A DNA stretch of 64,000 nucleotides from Haloarcula amylolytica JCM 13557 (GTDB taxonomy: Archaea; Halobacteriota; Halobacteria; Halobacteriales; Haloarculaceae): assembly GCF_000336615.1 (NCBI RefSeq), contig NZ_AOLW01000008.1, positions 1-64,000 of the forward strand. Reading direction: 5' to 3'. Positions 1-8,246 of this stretch are shown piece after piece. A program made the position numbers and the translations under genes. The notes below the pieces were generated by a model that had not been told where the DNA came from, searched no databases, and saw nothing but the letters and a program-made list of their open reading frames with translations. Every line of letters begins with the position of its first letter. Within the stretch, counting starts at the first letter, position 1.

Positions 1-1
1 C

Positions 2-193
2 CAGCCCCTGCCGCTTGGCCACCCGCTGCTGACAATCCTGGCGCTGCAGTTCGTCGCCCTGCTCAGCATCGTGGCCTTCGTCAGCACTTACTTCTTCAGG
101 AAGACGGGTCGGGTCTGGGTCGGCGCGACGATCAACGCCGTCCTCGTGACGTGGGTCATCGTCGCCGGGACGGCGACGCAGTTCCCCGTCTAG
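2..193 (+). CDS. C-terminal end of a membrane protein (5' truncated by window)
   Basis: Reading frame 2 is open from the window edge to a TAG at 191-193, giving about 63 residues. They contain two hydrophobic stretches separated by a short basic loop (YFFRKTGRVW), then a hydrophobic segment and the tail ATQFPV. The pattern resembles the C-terminal membrane part that some alpha/beta-hydrolase-like proteins carry, but the catalytic part is outside the window, so this is a guess. It converges with the nitric oxide reductase gene on the other strand. Confidence 0.55.
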   Translation, partial: QPLPLGHPLLTILALQFVALLSIVAFVSTYFFRKTGRVWVGATINAVLVTWVIVAGTATQFPV

Positions 194-275
194 ATCCGTC
201 GGTTCACTCTCTTCTCGTTGCTGTCGGCGAGCCGTGTTTCGGCTGTAATGACCACAGCCGGAGACCGGCGGTGAC

Positions 276-2558
276 TCAGTCGTCGCTCATGACGCCCTCC
301 GCGACGGCCATGTCCTCGACCGTAGGGTCGTCTTCGGACCTCCGGAGGACGAACCGCTTGCGGATCAGGTCGGCCGCGTAGATGGCCGTCCCGAGGATAA
401 TGAGCGTGTCACCGGGGAGCCGCGCCCAGAACAGCGTCTGGACGAGCGGCTGGTTGTAGAACGCCACGCTCCGGGCCGCGGCGTAGCTCCCGGTGAACGC
501 CGCCTCCAGTTGGAGGAAGCCCACCGGCAGCACGGAGACGAACACCATCAGCGCCAGGCCGACGTTCCAGCACCAGAACGCCGCCCGGAGCCAGGAGCCG
601 TCCCAGCGGCCGGGCTTGATGGCGAGCTGAAGCATGTAGGTGACCATCCCCAGCGCGAGGAAGCCGAAGGCCCCGAACATCGCGGCGTGGGCGTGGCCGA
701 CCGTGAGGTAGGTGCCGTGCTCGTAGTAGTTGATGAGCGGGAGGTTGATGAAGAAGCCGAGCACGCCGGCCCCGACGAAGTTCCAGACCCCGCTGGCGAT
801 GATGAACATGAACGGGAGCTTGTAGGGGAACCCGCCGGTTTCCGACATGGCCCGGTACTGGCCCAGCGCCTCGTAGAGGATGAACACCAGCGGGAGCAGT
901 TCCAGCGTCGAGAACACGCTCCCGATGGGGACCCACATGTCGGGCATACCGACCCACCAGTAGTGGTGAGAGACCCCGATAACACCCGTGCTCATCACCA
1001 GCAACGCCTGGAGCATGACCGCCTTCTCGGCGCTGCGGCGGCTGAGAAGGTTCATCGACACCAGCGTCAGCCCGATGATGGCGACGATGAAGAACTCGAA
1101 GGCCCCTTCGACCCACATGTGGACGACCCACCAGCGCCAGAACTCCGTGACGGCGATGTTGGTCTCCGGGGTGAAGAAGAACCCGGCGGTAAACAGCAGT
1201 GCAATCGAGCCGCCGGCGTACAGAATCATGTGGGCGAGGCCGAACACCGGCTCTCGGTCCAGCAGCGGTTTCAGGCCCCGAATCGAGAGGACGGCCCACA
1301 GACCGAAGCCGGCGAGCAGTCCGACCTGCCAGACTTTCCCGACTTCGAGGTACTCTAGCCCTTCGTTGCCGAACAGCCACCAGAGGTCGCCGAAGTAGCC
1401 GTGCGAGCCGAGCCAGATGCCGCCGAGGCCGCCGACGGTGACGACGACGATGGCCCCGAGCAGCACGTTGATGTACGTCGACTGGCGTTTGGGCTCGTGG
1501 CCGGTCAACAGCGGCGGCAGGAACAGCCCGGCACCGAGCCACGTCGCGGCGATCCAGAGGATGCCGAGATCGATGTGCCAGGTCTTCGCCATCGCGAAAG
1601 GCAGTAACTGGAGGATGTGGACGCCGAATATTTCCTCGATGCCGAAGAACCCTGCCCGTTCGATGTAGAAGTGGGCGAGTAATCCACCGAGTAACACCTG
1701 CGCGAGGAACAGCCCGGCGGCGACCGGGATGAACCGCAGGGCGGCCCGCTGGCTGGGGAAGATGCTCACGTCGCCCGGCTCGGGAACCGAGAGGTCGCCG
1801 GCGGACGGTTCCGGGAGGCTGACGGACTGGTACAGCCAGATGCCGCCACCGGCGGCGGCGACGAGCAGCACCATCGCGATGACGCTCCAGGTCATCGCCG
1901 CGCCGGTCGCGTCGTTACCGGCGGCTGGCTCGTATGGCCAGTCGTTCGTGTAGGAGTGCTCACCGCCAGGTCGGTCGGTGTGGGAGAACCACGCCGTCCA
2001 CATGGCGAAGTCGGCGAACTGCCGGGCGTCGGCTTCGGAGTCGATCATCCCCTCGGGGATGCCCCGTTCGTGGCTGCCCTCGTGGTACCGCTCGACGTAC
2101 TCTTGACGGACCTGCTCGTGGGCGTACAGCTCCGCGGCGGAGTACTCGATGTTCCCGCCGGTGTACTCCCCACTGAGGTCCTGTTTCACGTCGTCATCGA
2201 CGGCGGCCTGTTCGGCCGTCGACAGCGAGTCGTACTCGGTCCCGTAGCGCTCCTCGGCGTAGTACGTCCGCATATGCTGGGTTTTCAACTCCAGCGAGTC
2301 GGCGGTGTAGTCCGCGCCGTAGTACGCGCCGTTCCCGAGAATCGACCCGTGGTTCATCAGTCCGTTCTTCTGGAACGCCTTCTTCCCGTCGCGGATGTCC
2401 TCACCCGTGACGAGCGTCTCGCCGTCGGGTCCGACAACTTGCTCCGGGATGGGTGGCGCTTCCTGATACGCGATCCACGCGCCAGCCCCCATGACGACGA
2501 GGTTGAAGACGAACGCGGCGGCGATCACCTTCGCGATCGTTTTGCGTTTGAGTTCCAT
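276..2558 (-). CDS. norB: Quinol-dependent nitric oxide reductase (qNor, single subunit)
   Basis: The 760-residue protein reduces 2 NO to N2O in the membrane, using quinol as donor. It has the qNor layout: an N-terminal TM helix, an extracytoplasmic domain of about 200 residues (IRDGKKAFQKNGLMNHGSIL and following) and then about 12 TM helices of the heme-copper oxidase fold. Metal/heme ligand motifs are visible: AKTWHIDLG, VVHMWVEGAFEFF with the NO-reductase glutamates, SHHYWWVGMP and GHAHAAMFG. The longer open frame starts at 2699, but the start at 2558 (MELKRKTIAK) gives a normal N-terminus and lies 27 bp after a TATA-like box. No norC or accessory gene is adjacent, as expected for the one-subunit quinol type. 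Confidence 0.93.
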   Translation of the reverse strand: MELKRKTIAKVIAAAFVFNLVVMGAGAWIAYQEAPPIPEQVVGPDGETLVTGEDIRDGKKAFQKNGLMNHGSILGNGAYYGADYTADSLELKTQHMRTYYAEERYGTEYDSLSTAEQAAVDDDVKQDLSGEYTGGNIEYSAAELYAHEQVRQEYVERYHEGSHERGIPEGMIDSEADARQFADFAMWTAWFSHTDRPGGEHSYTNDWPYEPAAGNDATGAAMTWSVIAMVLLVAAAGGGIWLYQSVSLPEPSAGDLSVPEPGDVSIFPSQRAALRFIPVAAGLFLAQVLLGGLLAHFYIERAGFFGIEEIFGVHILQLLPFAMAKTWHIDLGILWIAATWLGAGLFLPPLLTGHEPKRQSTYINVLLGAIVVVTVGGLGGIWLGSHGYFGDLWWLFGNEGLEYLEVGKVWQVGLLAGFGLWAVLSIRGLKPLLDREPVFGLAHMILYAGGSIALLFTAGFFFTPETNIAVTEFWRWWVVHMWVEGAFEFFIVAIIGLTLVSMNLLSRRSAEKAVMLQALLVMSTGVIGVSHHYWWVGMPDMWVPIGSVFSTLELLPLVFILYEALGQYRAMSETGGFPYKLPFMFIIASGVWNFVGAGVLGFFINLPLINYYEHGTYLTVGHAHAAMFGAFGFLALGMVTYMLQLAIKPGRWDGSWLRAAFWCWNVGLALMVFVSVLPVGFLQLEAAFTGSYAAARSVAFYNQPLVQTLFWARLPGDTLIILGTAIYAADLIRKRFVLRRSEDDPTVEDMAVAEGVMSDD

Positions 2559-2580
2559 GTGGTTGGAACTCCAGTACCCC

Positions 2581-2590
2581 AAAATAAGAA
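2581..2590 (-). promoter_or_regulatory. TATA-like box of the qNor gene
   Basis: On the minus strand this reads TTCTTATTTT. Its centre lies about 27 bp before the ATG at 2558, so the transcript is probably leaderless. This spacing is the main reason for choosing 2558 over the upstream in-frame ATG. Confidence 0.5.
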
Positions 2591-2733
2591 GGGGGTAAGA
2601 CGTTCTCAGTCGCTGGCGACGGGCGGGAACATGTTCGCCCTGATAGGGACCAGTGGTGTCCCCTCCCCGGATTTGATGTGGTACATGGCGGGGTATCACA
2701 AGGCAGATTACGACCTATCCCTCCCACTCTGGT

Positions 2734-3306
2734 ATGCGCCGTCGCCACTTCGTCCAGACGCTCGGGGCGTCAGCACTGGTCGGGAGCGCGGGCTGTACCG
2801 GGCAGTCGGACGACACAGCACCGGCTTTCGAAGTATCGAGCCCCGCGTTCAGTTCCGGGGACGAGCTTCCCGCCCGGTTCACCTGTGACGGCGACGGCGT
2901 TTCGCCGCCGTTCGTCATCGAGCGCGTCCCGGAACCGACGGCAGCACTCGCCGTCACAGCCGAGTATGACGGAGGCGTGTTTAGCCAGCCGGTGTTCTGG
3001 ACGCTGTGGAACGTCCCACCAGAGACGGAACGGATTCCGGCCGGCCTCCATCGCGAGCCGACCCTCGACATGCTCGGCGGCGCTCGACAGGGAACACAGC
3101 CCCCCAACGAGCCGGGGTACGAACCGCCGTGTCCGCCGGCCGGCCAGCCGTACGAACACCGGTTTCAGGTGTTCGCACTTGGCGAGAAGCTGTCTCTCGA
3201 AGGTGGGACAGAGCAGGAACAGGCGTCAGAGGCTATCGCGAACGCGCTCATCGCAAGCACCCGTATCACTGTTGACTACACCCACCCGGCTGCGACCGAC
3301 AGCTAA
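2734..3306 (+). CDS. YbhB/YbcL (PEBP/Raf kinase inhibitor-like) lipoprotein
   Basis: The 190-residue protein begins with an arginine-rich, Tat-like signal (MRRRHFVQTLGASALVG) ending in a lipobox with Cys at residue 21, so it is likely an exported membrane-anchored lipoprotein. The mature part has the PEBP fold signature: SSPAFSSGDELPARFTCDG near the start, the conserved VSPPF, the FWTLWNVPP turn, the GY-PPCPP segment and HRFQVFAL. These match bacterial and archaeal YbhB/YbcL proteins, whose ligand and role are unknown. It diverges from the qNor gene across about 175 bp; nothing shows a functional link. Confidence 0.85.
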   Translation: MRRRHFVQTLGASALVGSAGCTGQSDDTAPAFEVSSPAFSSGDELPARFTCDGDGVSPPFVIERVPEPTAALAVTAEYDGGVFSQPVFWTLWNVPPETERIPAGLHREPTLDMLGGARQGTQPPNEPGYEPPCPPAGQPYEHRFQVFALGEKLSLEGGTEQEQASEAIANALIASTRITVDYTHPAATDS

Positions 3307-3471
3307 CGGGTGGTACCGGACACAACCGGGCCAGCGCACCGTCTGAACGACTGCTCATCTGATGTTGTCTCCTGGTTGTACGGCTCCTGAGTGGCACGGC
3401 TCGCTGTGACTGACCGTCTCGTCGCGCATGGTGCGTCGTTACTTATGGCAATGTTTCACAATACCATTAAA

Positions 3472-3479
3472 CCTATATA
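3472..3479 (+). promoter_or_regulatory. TATA-like box of the small zinc-finger gene
   Basis: CCTATATA, centred 28 bp before the ATG at 3504, lies in an AT-rich stretch that stands out from the GC-rich surroundings. A leaderless transcript is inferred. The rest of the 197-bp gap behind the PEBP gene shows no ORF or RNA signal. Confidence 0.5.
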
Positions 3480-3503
3480 CTGATGTGATATACCATAGCA
3501 TGT

Positions 3504-3683
3504 ATGGCGTCCGCACCGAGTAGTGACGATATGTTCGACGAGTTCCTCTCCCAGCGTGGCCACGACGTGGACCAGAGTGGTTGGGAAGAGAGCTATAACA
3601 AGAAGCAGTGCCCCGATTGCGGCGGCCTTCACGAGTCGACAGCGGCACAGTGCTCGGTGTGTGGCTGGACACCGGTACGGTAA
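3504..3683 (+). CDS. HVO_0416-like small zinc-finger protein
   Basis: A 59-residue protein starting MASAPSSDDMFDEFLSQRGH and ending with two CxxC knuckles, CPDCGG and CSVCGW, which should bind one zinc ion. The sequence pattern (W-E-x-SYNKKQCP-CGGLH, then CSVCGWxP) matches the haloarchaeal HVO_0416-type family as I remember it. Zinc micro-proteins of this kind are common in haloarchaea and some affect swarming or biofilm, but this one's role cannot be read from sequence. The start is fixed by the TATA-like box 28 bp upstream. Confidence 0.85.
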   Translation: MASAPSSDDMFDEFLSQRGHDVDQSGWEESYNKKQCPDCGGLHESTAAQCSVCGWTPVR

Positions 3684-3864
3684 GGATACTCCCTTTTCAT
3701 CCCTTCCGCCTTCATCCGGTAGCGGTGGTACTGACCCGCAGAACCGACAGTTCGCTCTCTGCCAGGATGAGCCTCCCTACGTCTCGTGTCGGGACAGCAA
3801 CGGCTCAAGCAGTCGGGACTGTTTCACGTTGCGCAGAAAGGAAGTGGGGAGTCTTTGTGTGGCC

Positions 3865-3953
3865 AGCCGACGGTTGGGGGTGGTGTGTCGGCGGGCCGAC
3901 CGGTTCGTAGCCGACGATTGGGGGGTCGTGTGTCGGCGAGTGGACCGGTTTGT
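3865..3953 (+). repeat. Imperfect 44/45-bp tandem duplication
   Basis: Bases 3865-3908 and 3909-3953 are adjacent imperfect copies. Both begin AGCCGACGRTTGGGGG, contain GTGTGTCGGCG and end GACCGGTTYGT. The pair fills the end of a 275-bp gene-free stretch and stops at the PadR gene's stop codon. No coding or RNA signal is seen in the rest of 3684-3864. Confidence 0.75.
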
Positions 3954-3958
3954 GGTGG

Positions 3959-4453
3959 TTACAGCGCATCGAGCGACGCATGGAGGAACAGCCCGAGCGC
4001 GAGATGTTGGTACGCGGACGTTGCGATCTGCTCTTTCGCAGCCGCATCGTCCGCGATTCCGTACTGCTTCGTCTGGACGAGTTCGTGCATCTGGAGCGTG
4101 CCATCCGCTTCTAACTCGTGTAGCCGGGGGTACACTGTCCCCGGACTCAGTTCGGCACCGAACTGGGCTTCCAGTTCCTCCATCAGTCCGGTCCCGTGGG
4201 TACCACCATCGGCGACTGCGATCATCGCCAGTAGGAGCTCTTCCAGACTCTGTGTGACCAGGCCGTCATCGACCGCGATATCGCCGCCGACGACGTCGTC
4301 AATGACCGGATCCAACGACTCCGTGATGGCGTCACGACTGGGTGGGTCATGCGATTCCGGGCGCTCTGTCTCGCCGAGAGGGGTCACTCGCTCATCGGCG
4401 TTCTGGCCCTGCATCTTACCCGTCGTCACGCGACGGAGGTTGTCTCCGGACAT
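3959..4453 (-). CDS. PadR-family winged-helix transcriptional regulator
   Basis: The 164-residue protein has a disordered acidic N-terminus of about 60 residues, then a PadR-like winged helix: SLEELLLAMIAVADGGTHGT, LMEELEAQFGAELSPGTVYP and RLHELEADGTLQ. The phrase SPGTVYPRLHELE is the PadR recognition helix. A C-terminal helix for dimerisation follows. The frame is open further upstream to 5044, but the start at 4453 fits the promoter at 4501-4510 and avoids overlap with the divergent HTH gene. PadR proteins usually repress a neighbouring transporter or stress gene; no obvious target is adjacent. Confidence 0.82.
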   Translation of the reverse strand: MSGDNLRRVTTGKMQGQNADERVTPLGETERPESHDPPSRDAITESLDPVIDDVVGGDIAVDDGLVTQSLEELLLAMIAVADGGTHGTGLMEELEAQFGAELSPGTVYPRLHELEADGTLQMHELVQTKQYGIADDAAAKEQIATSAYQHLALGLFLHASLDAL

Positions 4454-4500
4454 CGTCTCACCTGAACGCAATCCGCAATGAGTGCTACAGTGGCTATCAT

Positions 4501-4510
4501 CATATAAACG
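4501..4510 (-). promoter_or_regulatory. TATA-like box of the PadR-family gene
   Basis: Reads CGTTTATATG on the minus strand. With about 27 bp to the transcription start it predicts a leader of about 25 nt before the ATG at 4453. It is about 50 bp from the divergent box at 4556-4565, so the two genes share a short control region. Confidence 0.45.
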
Positions 4511-4555
4511 GGGCAGTGTTTTCTGAACGTGAAACCACCACAGTGCTCGAAAACG

Positions 4556-4565
4556 CTTATATAAT
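4556..4565 (+). promoter_or_regulatory. TATA-like box of the first HTH/membrane pair
   Basis: CTTATATAAT is a strong archaeal TATA match. Its centre is 26 bp before the GTG at 4586, which supports a leaderless GTG-initiated message and decides that start codon. Confidence 0.6.
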
Positions 4566-4585
4566 ATGACGCGAATCTTGGTGTA

Positions 4586-4936
4586 GTGGCTGAGGAACAG
4601 AGCATCGAGGAGATTCTCGATACGATCGGCGACCAGCACGCGCGCCGTGTACTCGCCGCAATCAGTCGGGAACCGCAGTCGGCGAAGGAACTCGCAGAGG
4701 AGTGTGACCTCTCGCTGCCGACGGTGTATCGACGTATCGAACTGCTCGACGAGTACGACCTCGTCACCGACCGAACGCTCGTCGCCGAGGACGGAAACCA
4801 CTACAAGGTGTACGAGTCCAACTTCGAGTCGACGGTCATTTCGCTCGAAGACGAGGAGTACAAAGTACGCATCTACCGGGAGGAGAACCTCCCGGACCGG
4901 TTCAGTCAGCTCTGGGACGAGCTGAACCCGGAATGA
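4586..4936 (+). CDS. ArsR-like winged-helix regulator (module copy 1)
   Basis: 116 residues, starting at GTG. The N-terminal half is a winged helix: EEILDTIGDQHARRVLAAIS, then SAKELAEECDLSLPTVYRRIELL as the helix-turn-helix. The C-terminal half has the beta pattern YKVYESNFESTVISLEDEEY and ends in an acidic helix. It is clearly paralogous to the HTH protein at 58612-58947: same EIL-T-G start, SA-EL, YRRI and KVY landmarks. The gene 28 bp downstream encodes a small membrane protein, and the same pairing occurs in the second copy. It probably binds DNA; the ligand or signal is unknown. Confidence 0.8.
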   Translation: MAEEQSIEEILDTIGDQHARRVLAAISREPQSAKELAEECDLSLPTVYRRIELLDEYDLVTDRTLVAEDGNHYKVYESNFESTVISLEDEEYKVRIYREENLPDRFSQLWDELNPE

Positions 4937-4964
4937 ATTCACTCTCCAGCGGAGGCGTGACTGC

Positions 4965-5264
4965 ATGACGACCGGCGTGGCTATCGCACGCGGCGCGCTC
5001 ATCCTGATGCGGATGGTGGTGTTCGGGCTGACGCTCGGGATCACCCTGATTAGCTTTCAGGCCTACCGGAAACGCCCGTCAGAACGCCTCCAGTACGCGT
5101 TCGTTGGCTTTGCGTTCATCAGTATGGGCGTCGCTATCTCCAGTGTCATCACGCAACTGAGCGCCGGCGAGACCGGTGCCATCGTTCGCGTGTTCTTCCA
5201 GATGGCGGAGACGATCCCGTTCATCATCGGGTTCGCGATGCTGTACGTGTCGCTGTACCGATGA
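4965..5264 (+). CDS. Small 3-TM membrane protein paired with HTH regulator (DUF7521-like)
   Basis: 99 residues with three predicted TM segments: near residues 8-31, 42-63 and 76-97. The loop after TM1 carries AYRKRPSERLQY. It begins 28 bp after the HTH gene and is presumably co-transcribed. It aligns by eye with the 93-residue protein at 59025-59306 (GLT, AY, R/S loop, VGF, final Y-SL-Y), so gene order and both proteins are duplicated in the window. I recall the name DUF7521 for this family but could not check it. A membrane partner or sensor for the regulator is an inference. Confidence 0.75.
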   Translation: MTTGVAIARGALILMRMVVFGLTLGITLISFQAYRKRPSERLQYAFVGFAFISMGVAISSVITQLSAGETGAIVRVFFQMAETIPFIIGFAMLYVSLYR

Positions 5265-5312
5265 GAAATCCGTTCGGGTGCGCCTGTCAGTTGTCGTCCC
5301 CGTAAAGCACGT

Positions 5313-5321
5313 TGTTTATTT
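5313..5321 (+). promoter_or_regulatory. TATA-like box of the UvrD-like helicase gene
   Basis: TGTTTATTT, centred about 29 bp before the ATG at 5346. A leaderless transcript is inferred. Confidence 0.45.
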
Positions 5322-5345
5322 GGCCGCGGTCCCACTACATGTTCA

Positions 5346-7187
5346 ATGACTGATTCGACCACCGAGGTTGTCCGCCTGTTCGGTGGGCCCGGTAGCGGGA
5401 AGACGACGGCGCTGCTCGACCGCGTTGACGAACTGCTGGAAGACGACGACGTCGATTTCCGTGACGTACTGGTTGTCTCGTACACGCGTGCGGCGGCCGC
5501 CGAGATCCGTGAGCGACTCGCGGACCGACTCGGCCTGTCCCCTCGCGCCCTCCGCGGGAACGTCTGTACGATGCACGCGAAGGCGTACGAACTGCTGAAC
5601 CTCTCCCGCGGCGACGTCGTCGGCGAGGACGACAAGGAGGCCTTCTGCGAGGAGTTCGGCATCGACTACGAGGACGAGTACGAAGGGTCCCGGCGTCGGT
5701 CGGCCCGCTCAACCACCCTCGGGAACAAGATCATCGCGACGAGCCAGTGGCTCCAGCGGACCCGCCGCGACGTGGCCGACTGGTACGACGTGCCCTTCAA
5801 GTGGGACGACGAGGAGGTCCGACTCCCGCCGGAGATCGACGACAACGCCCAGACCGGCAACAAGTACACGCCGACGTGGCCGACCGACGACGACCGCGTG
5901 GACGTGCCCGCCGCCATCCGCGGCTGGCGCACCTACAAGGGCGAAAACGACTTGACGGGCTTCGCCGACATGCTCGAACGGGTCGCCCAGCGCTCGCTGC
6001 TCCCCAACGTCGACTACCTCATCATCGACGAGTTTCAGGATATCACGACGCTACAGTACGACGTCTACGACGAGTGGAAACCCCACATGGAGCGGGTGCT
6101 CATCGCCGGCGACGACGACCAGGTCGTCTACGCCTGGCAGGGCGCGGACCCGGACCTCCTGCTCGAAGAAGTCGTCACTCAGGACGAGGTGCTGCCCAAC
6201 TCCTATCGGCTCCCCTCGCGCATCCTGAACGTCGTCAACCGCGAGGTCCGCCACATCGAGAAACGCCAGGAGAAGGACCTCAATCCGCGCAAGGAGGGCG
6301 GCCGCGTCGAGGCGGTCCAGAACCCCTCGATGTTCGACCTCTCCCGGAACGTCACGCGGACCATCGAGCAGTCCGACGAGACGGTGATGGTGCTGTTCCG
6401 GGCTCGCTACCAGATGTTCCAGTTCATCGACGAGTTCATCGACAACGGGATCCCCTTCTCCTGTCTCACCGACCAGCGGATGTGGACTGACCGGCTCACC
6501 CAGTACGTCAACGGGCTCGAAGCCGTCGAAGCCGACGAACCGCTCACGGTGCTCGAAGCGCGCCGGCTCGCCGATATGCTCGTCGACTCCGCCTTCGGCA
6601 CGGGCGAACGTGACGAACTCTTCGACGCGCTCGAAGAGATCGACGAGTCCCACGAGGACGAAGACATCGCCGACATCGAGATCAAACCCGACGTGGTCCG
6701 GGAGCACGTTCCGTTCCTCCCCGACGCGGCCTCTGCGGGCGATATGCTCCGGAAGGTGACCAACTTCCAGGAGCGGACCGTCGACGCGTACTTCACCGGC
6801 GATTACACCGGGATGGACGCCGACCGCGTCCGCGTGGGGACGATCCACTCCGCCAAAGGTCGCGAGGCCGACCATGTGTTCGTCGCGACCGACCTCACCG
6901 AGAAAGTCGTTGAGCAGATGGCCGCGACTGTCGACCAGCAGGGTATCGAGGTACCCGGAATGGACGAGTTCACGAAACACACAAGTCCCGTCCCGACGCT
7001 GACCGACAACGAACGGCGCGTGTTCTACGTCGGGATGTCCCGGGCTCGCGAGCGACTCGTCCTGCTCGAGAACCTCGTCGACGGCGCGCCGACGCTCCCT
7101 ATCGACGTCTTGCTGGAAAACGAGCCAAGCGACCGCTCCATCGAGCAACTGCTCGACGACGCCAGCGAGACCATCGCGGCCGACTGA
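5346..7187 (+). CDS. UvrD/Rep-type superfamily 1 DNA helicase
   Basis: 613 residues with the SF1A helicase motifs in order: Walker A FGGPGSGKTT (residues 12-21), motif Ia VSYTRAAAAEI, Walker B IIDEFQD (about 228), motif III GDDDQVVYAWQGA (about 255), motif V GTIHSAKGREADHVFVATDL (about 497) and motif VI VFYVGMSRARERLVLL (about 560). Unwinding of DNA from 3' to 5' with ATP, in repair or replication restart, is expected from the family. It is shorter than bacterial UvrD (about 720 residues), with reduced 1B/2B insertions. It stands as a single gene. Confidence 0.92.
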   Translation: MTDSTTEVVRLFGGPGSGKTTALLDRVDELLEDDDVDFRDVLVVSYTRAAAAEIRERLADRLGLSPRALRGNVCTMHAKAYELLNLSRGDVVGEDDKEAFCEEFGIDYEDEYEGSRRRSARSTTLGNKIIATSQWLQRTRRDVADWYDVPFKWDDEEVRLPPEIDDNAQTGNKYTPTWPTDDDRVDVPAAIRGWRTYKGENDLTGFADMLERVAQRSLLPNVDYLIIDEFQDITTLQYDVYDEWKPHMERVLIAGDDDQVVYAWQGADPDLLLEEVVTQDEVLPNSYRLPSRILNVVNREVRHIEKRQEKDLNPRKEGGRVEAVQNPSMFDLSRNVTRTIEQSDETVMVLFRARYQMFQFIDEFIDNGIPFSCLTDQRMWTDRLTQYVNGLEAVEADEPLTVLEARRLADMLVDSAFGTGERDELFDALEEIDESHEDEDIADIEIKPDVVREHVPFLPDAASAGDMLRKVTNFQERTVDAYFTGDYTGMDADRVRVGTIHSAKGREADHVFVATDLTEKVVEQMAATVDQQGIEVPGMDEFTKHTSPVPTLTDNERRVFYVGMSRARERLVLLENLVDGAPTLPIDVLLENEPSDRSIEQLLDDASETIAAD

Positions 7188-7385
7188 AGCCGCCGATTTC
7201 CTTCCTCGTCGATGATTCCACCTTCCAGGTAGTACCTCGTCTCGTCGCGCTCGACGTGGCGTTCGAGCGCGTGTTCCAGGGAAGCCCGTCCAGAAGGCCG
7301 AGGAATTGCGGGCCGAAACGGTCGAGGAACACGACCACATGGCGGCGGTGGACAGAGCCACCTCGGACCGCTGGCGCGACGAGAG
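7188..7385 (+). pseudogene. Gene-free stretch with possible degraded coding remnants
   Basis: About 200 bp between the helicase stop and the minus-strand membrane gene. On the plus strand, from about 7280, an open run reads VQKAEELRAETVEEHDHM and on to RWRDES before a TAG at 7386-7388. On the minus strand, around 7195-7290, a run reads HALERHVERDETRYYLEGG. Both look like haloarchaeal protein pieces, but neither has a start or a recognisable domain. They may be remnants of deleted genes, or chance in GC-rich DNA. Confidence 0.25.
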
Positions 7386-7640
7386 TTAGTCGTCGTCGCT
7401 ACTGTCCGGTGGCTTCCCGCCGGGGAGCGCACTGCGGGCCCGCCCGGCGATTGCGCCGGGGATATCTGTCGGAGAGGGGGCGACCCACTCGATAATCAGT
7501 AAGGCGGCGGCTAACCCGAGAAAGACCGCACCGATCGCCGTCTGGCCGCGGGCGAGGTTATCGATGCCGAGGAGGGTGACCCGCGCGGCGAGTACGACCG
7601 CGACCATCAGCTCGATTGTCCCGATGAGTCCCCGTGCCAT
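7386..7640 (-). CDS. Small 2-TM membrane protein (DUF7533-like)
   Basis: 84 residues starting MARGLIGTIELMVAVVLAAR. Two hydrophobic segments are visible (about residues 5-24 and 33-55), with a charged tail ending SSDDD. The start at 7640 was chosen over an open extension to 7673 because MARGLIGTIEL is the usual beginning of this small haloarchaeal family, which I recall as DUF7533 without having checked. Function is unknown. It is divergent from the phosphodiesterase gene. Confidence 0.6.
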   Translation of the reverse strand: MARGLIGTIELMVAVVLAARVTLLGIDNLARGQTAIGAVFLGLAAALLIIEWVAPSPTDIPGAIAGRARSALPGGKPPDSSDDD

Positions 7641-7751
7641 CGGTCGCCGTAGGCGGTGACTAAACAAAAGCATCGCGTCTGTGTGACGACGGCGGTCCCA
7701 CCAGTGTCGAGGGCCACACGTTCAAGTCGCTGCCGGCTGAACGTCGTCGGT

Positions 7752-8243
7752 ATGCAGATCGGTATCGTCTCGGACACGCACGACAACGCCGCGCAGGTCG
7801 AAGCCGCAGTGGAGACGTTCTCGGAGGCGGACTGTGAGACGGTCGTCCACTGCGGCGACTTCGTCGCCCCCTTCTCGGTGACGCCGTTCGACGGCGACTG
7901 GTCGTTTTACGCCGTTCGTGGCAACAACGACGGCGAGTGGGCAGTCCAGTCTACCGTCGAGGAATTCGGCACGTACTTCGGCGAGATGGGCGAGCTGACC
8001 ATCGACGGGAACACCATCGCGGTGTATCACGGGACCAGCGGGGAGATCGTCGACGCGCTGGTCGACTGTGGGACCTACGACTACGTTTTCCACGGGCACA
8101 CGCACGAACGCGGTTACGAGGAGCGCGGGGGCACGGAACGAATCAATCCCGGCGGCATCTCGATTCCGCCGGCCTCCGAGCCGTTCTCGGTTGCGACGCT
8201 GTCGACGGACACCGGCGAAGTCGAGTTCCACAAACTGGGGTGA
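7752..8243 (+). CDS. YfcE/MJ0936-type calcineurin-like phosphodiesterase
   Basis: 163 residues, the normal size for this family. The metal-binding motifs of the metallophosphatase fold are present in order: VSDTHDN (residues 6-12), HCGDFV, VRGNND, VYHGTS and VFHGHTHE. Members hydrolyse phosphodiesters (bis-pNPP in vitro, possibly cyclic nucleotides) with two divalent metals. The start at 7752 gives the conserved MQIGIVSDTHDN beginning; an open extension to 7656 has no family character. It converges with the GAPDH gene with 3 bp between stops. Confidence 0.9.
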   Translation: MQIGIVSDTHDNAAQVEAAVETFSEADCETVVHCGDFVAPFSVTPFDGDWSFYAVRGNNDGEWAVQSTVEEFGTYFGEMGELTIDGNTIAVYHGTSGEIVDALVDCGTYDYVFHGHTHERGYEERGGTERINPGGISIPPASEPFSVATLSTDTGEVEFHKLG

Positions 8244-8246
8244 GAA

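Noticed and set aside
510..1358. 282-codon plus-strand frame opposite the nitric oxide reductase gene
   Set aside because: It lies wholly antisense to a clear qNor and reads as low-complexity Glu/His/Arg typical of shadows.
4454..5044. N-terminal extension of the PadR frame to 5044
   Set aside because: It overlaps the divergent HTH gene and its strong TATA box; the PadR domain starts well after 4453.
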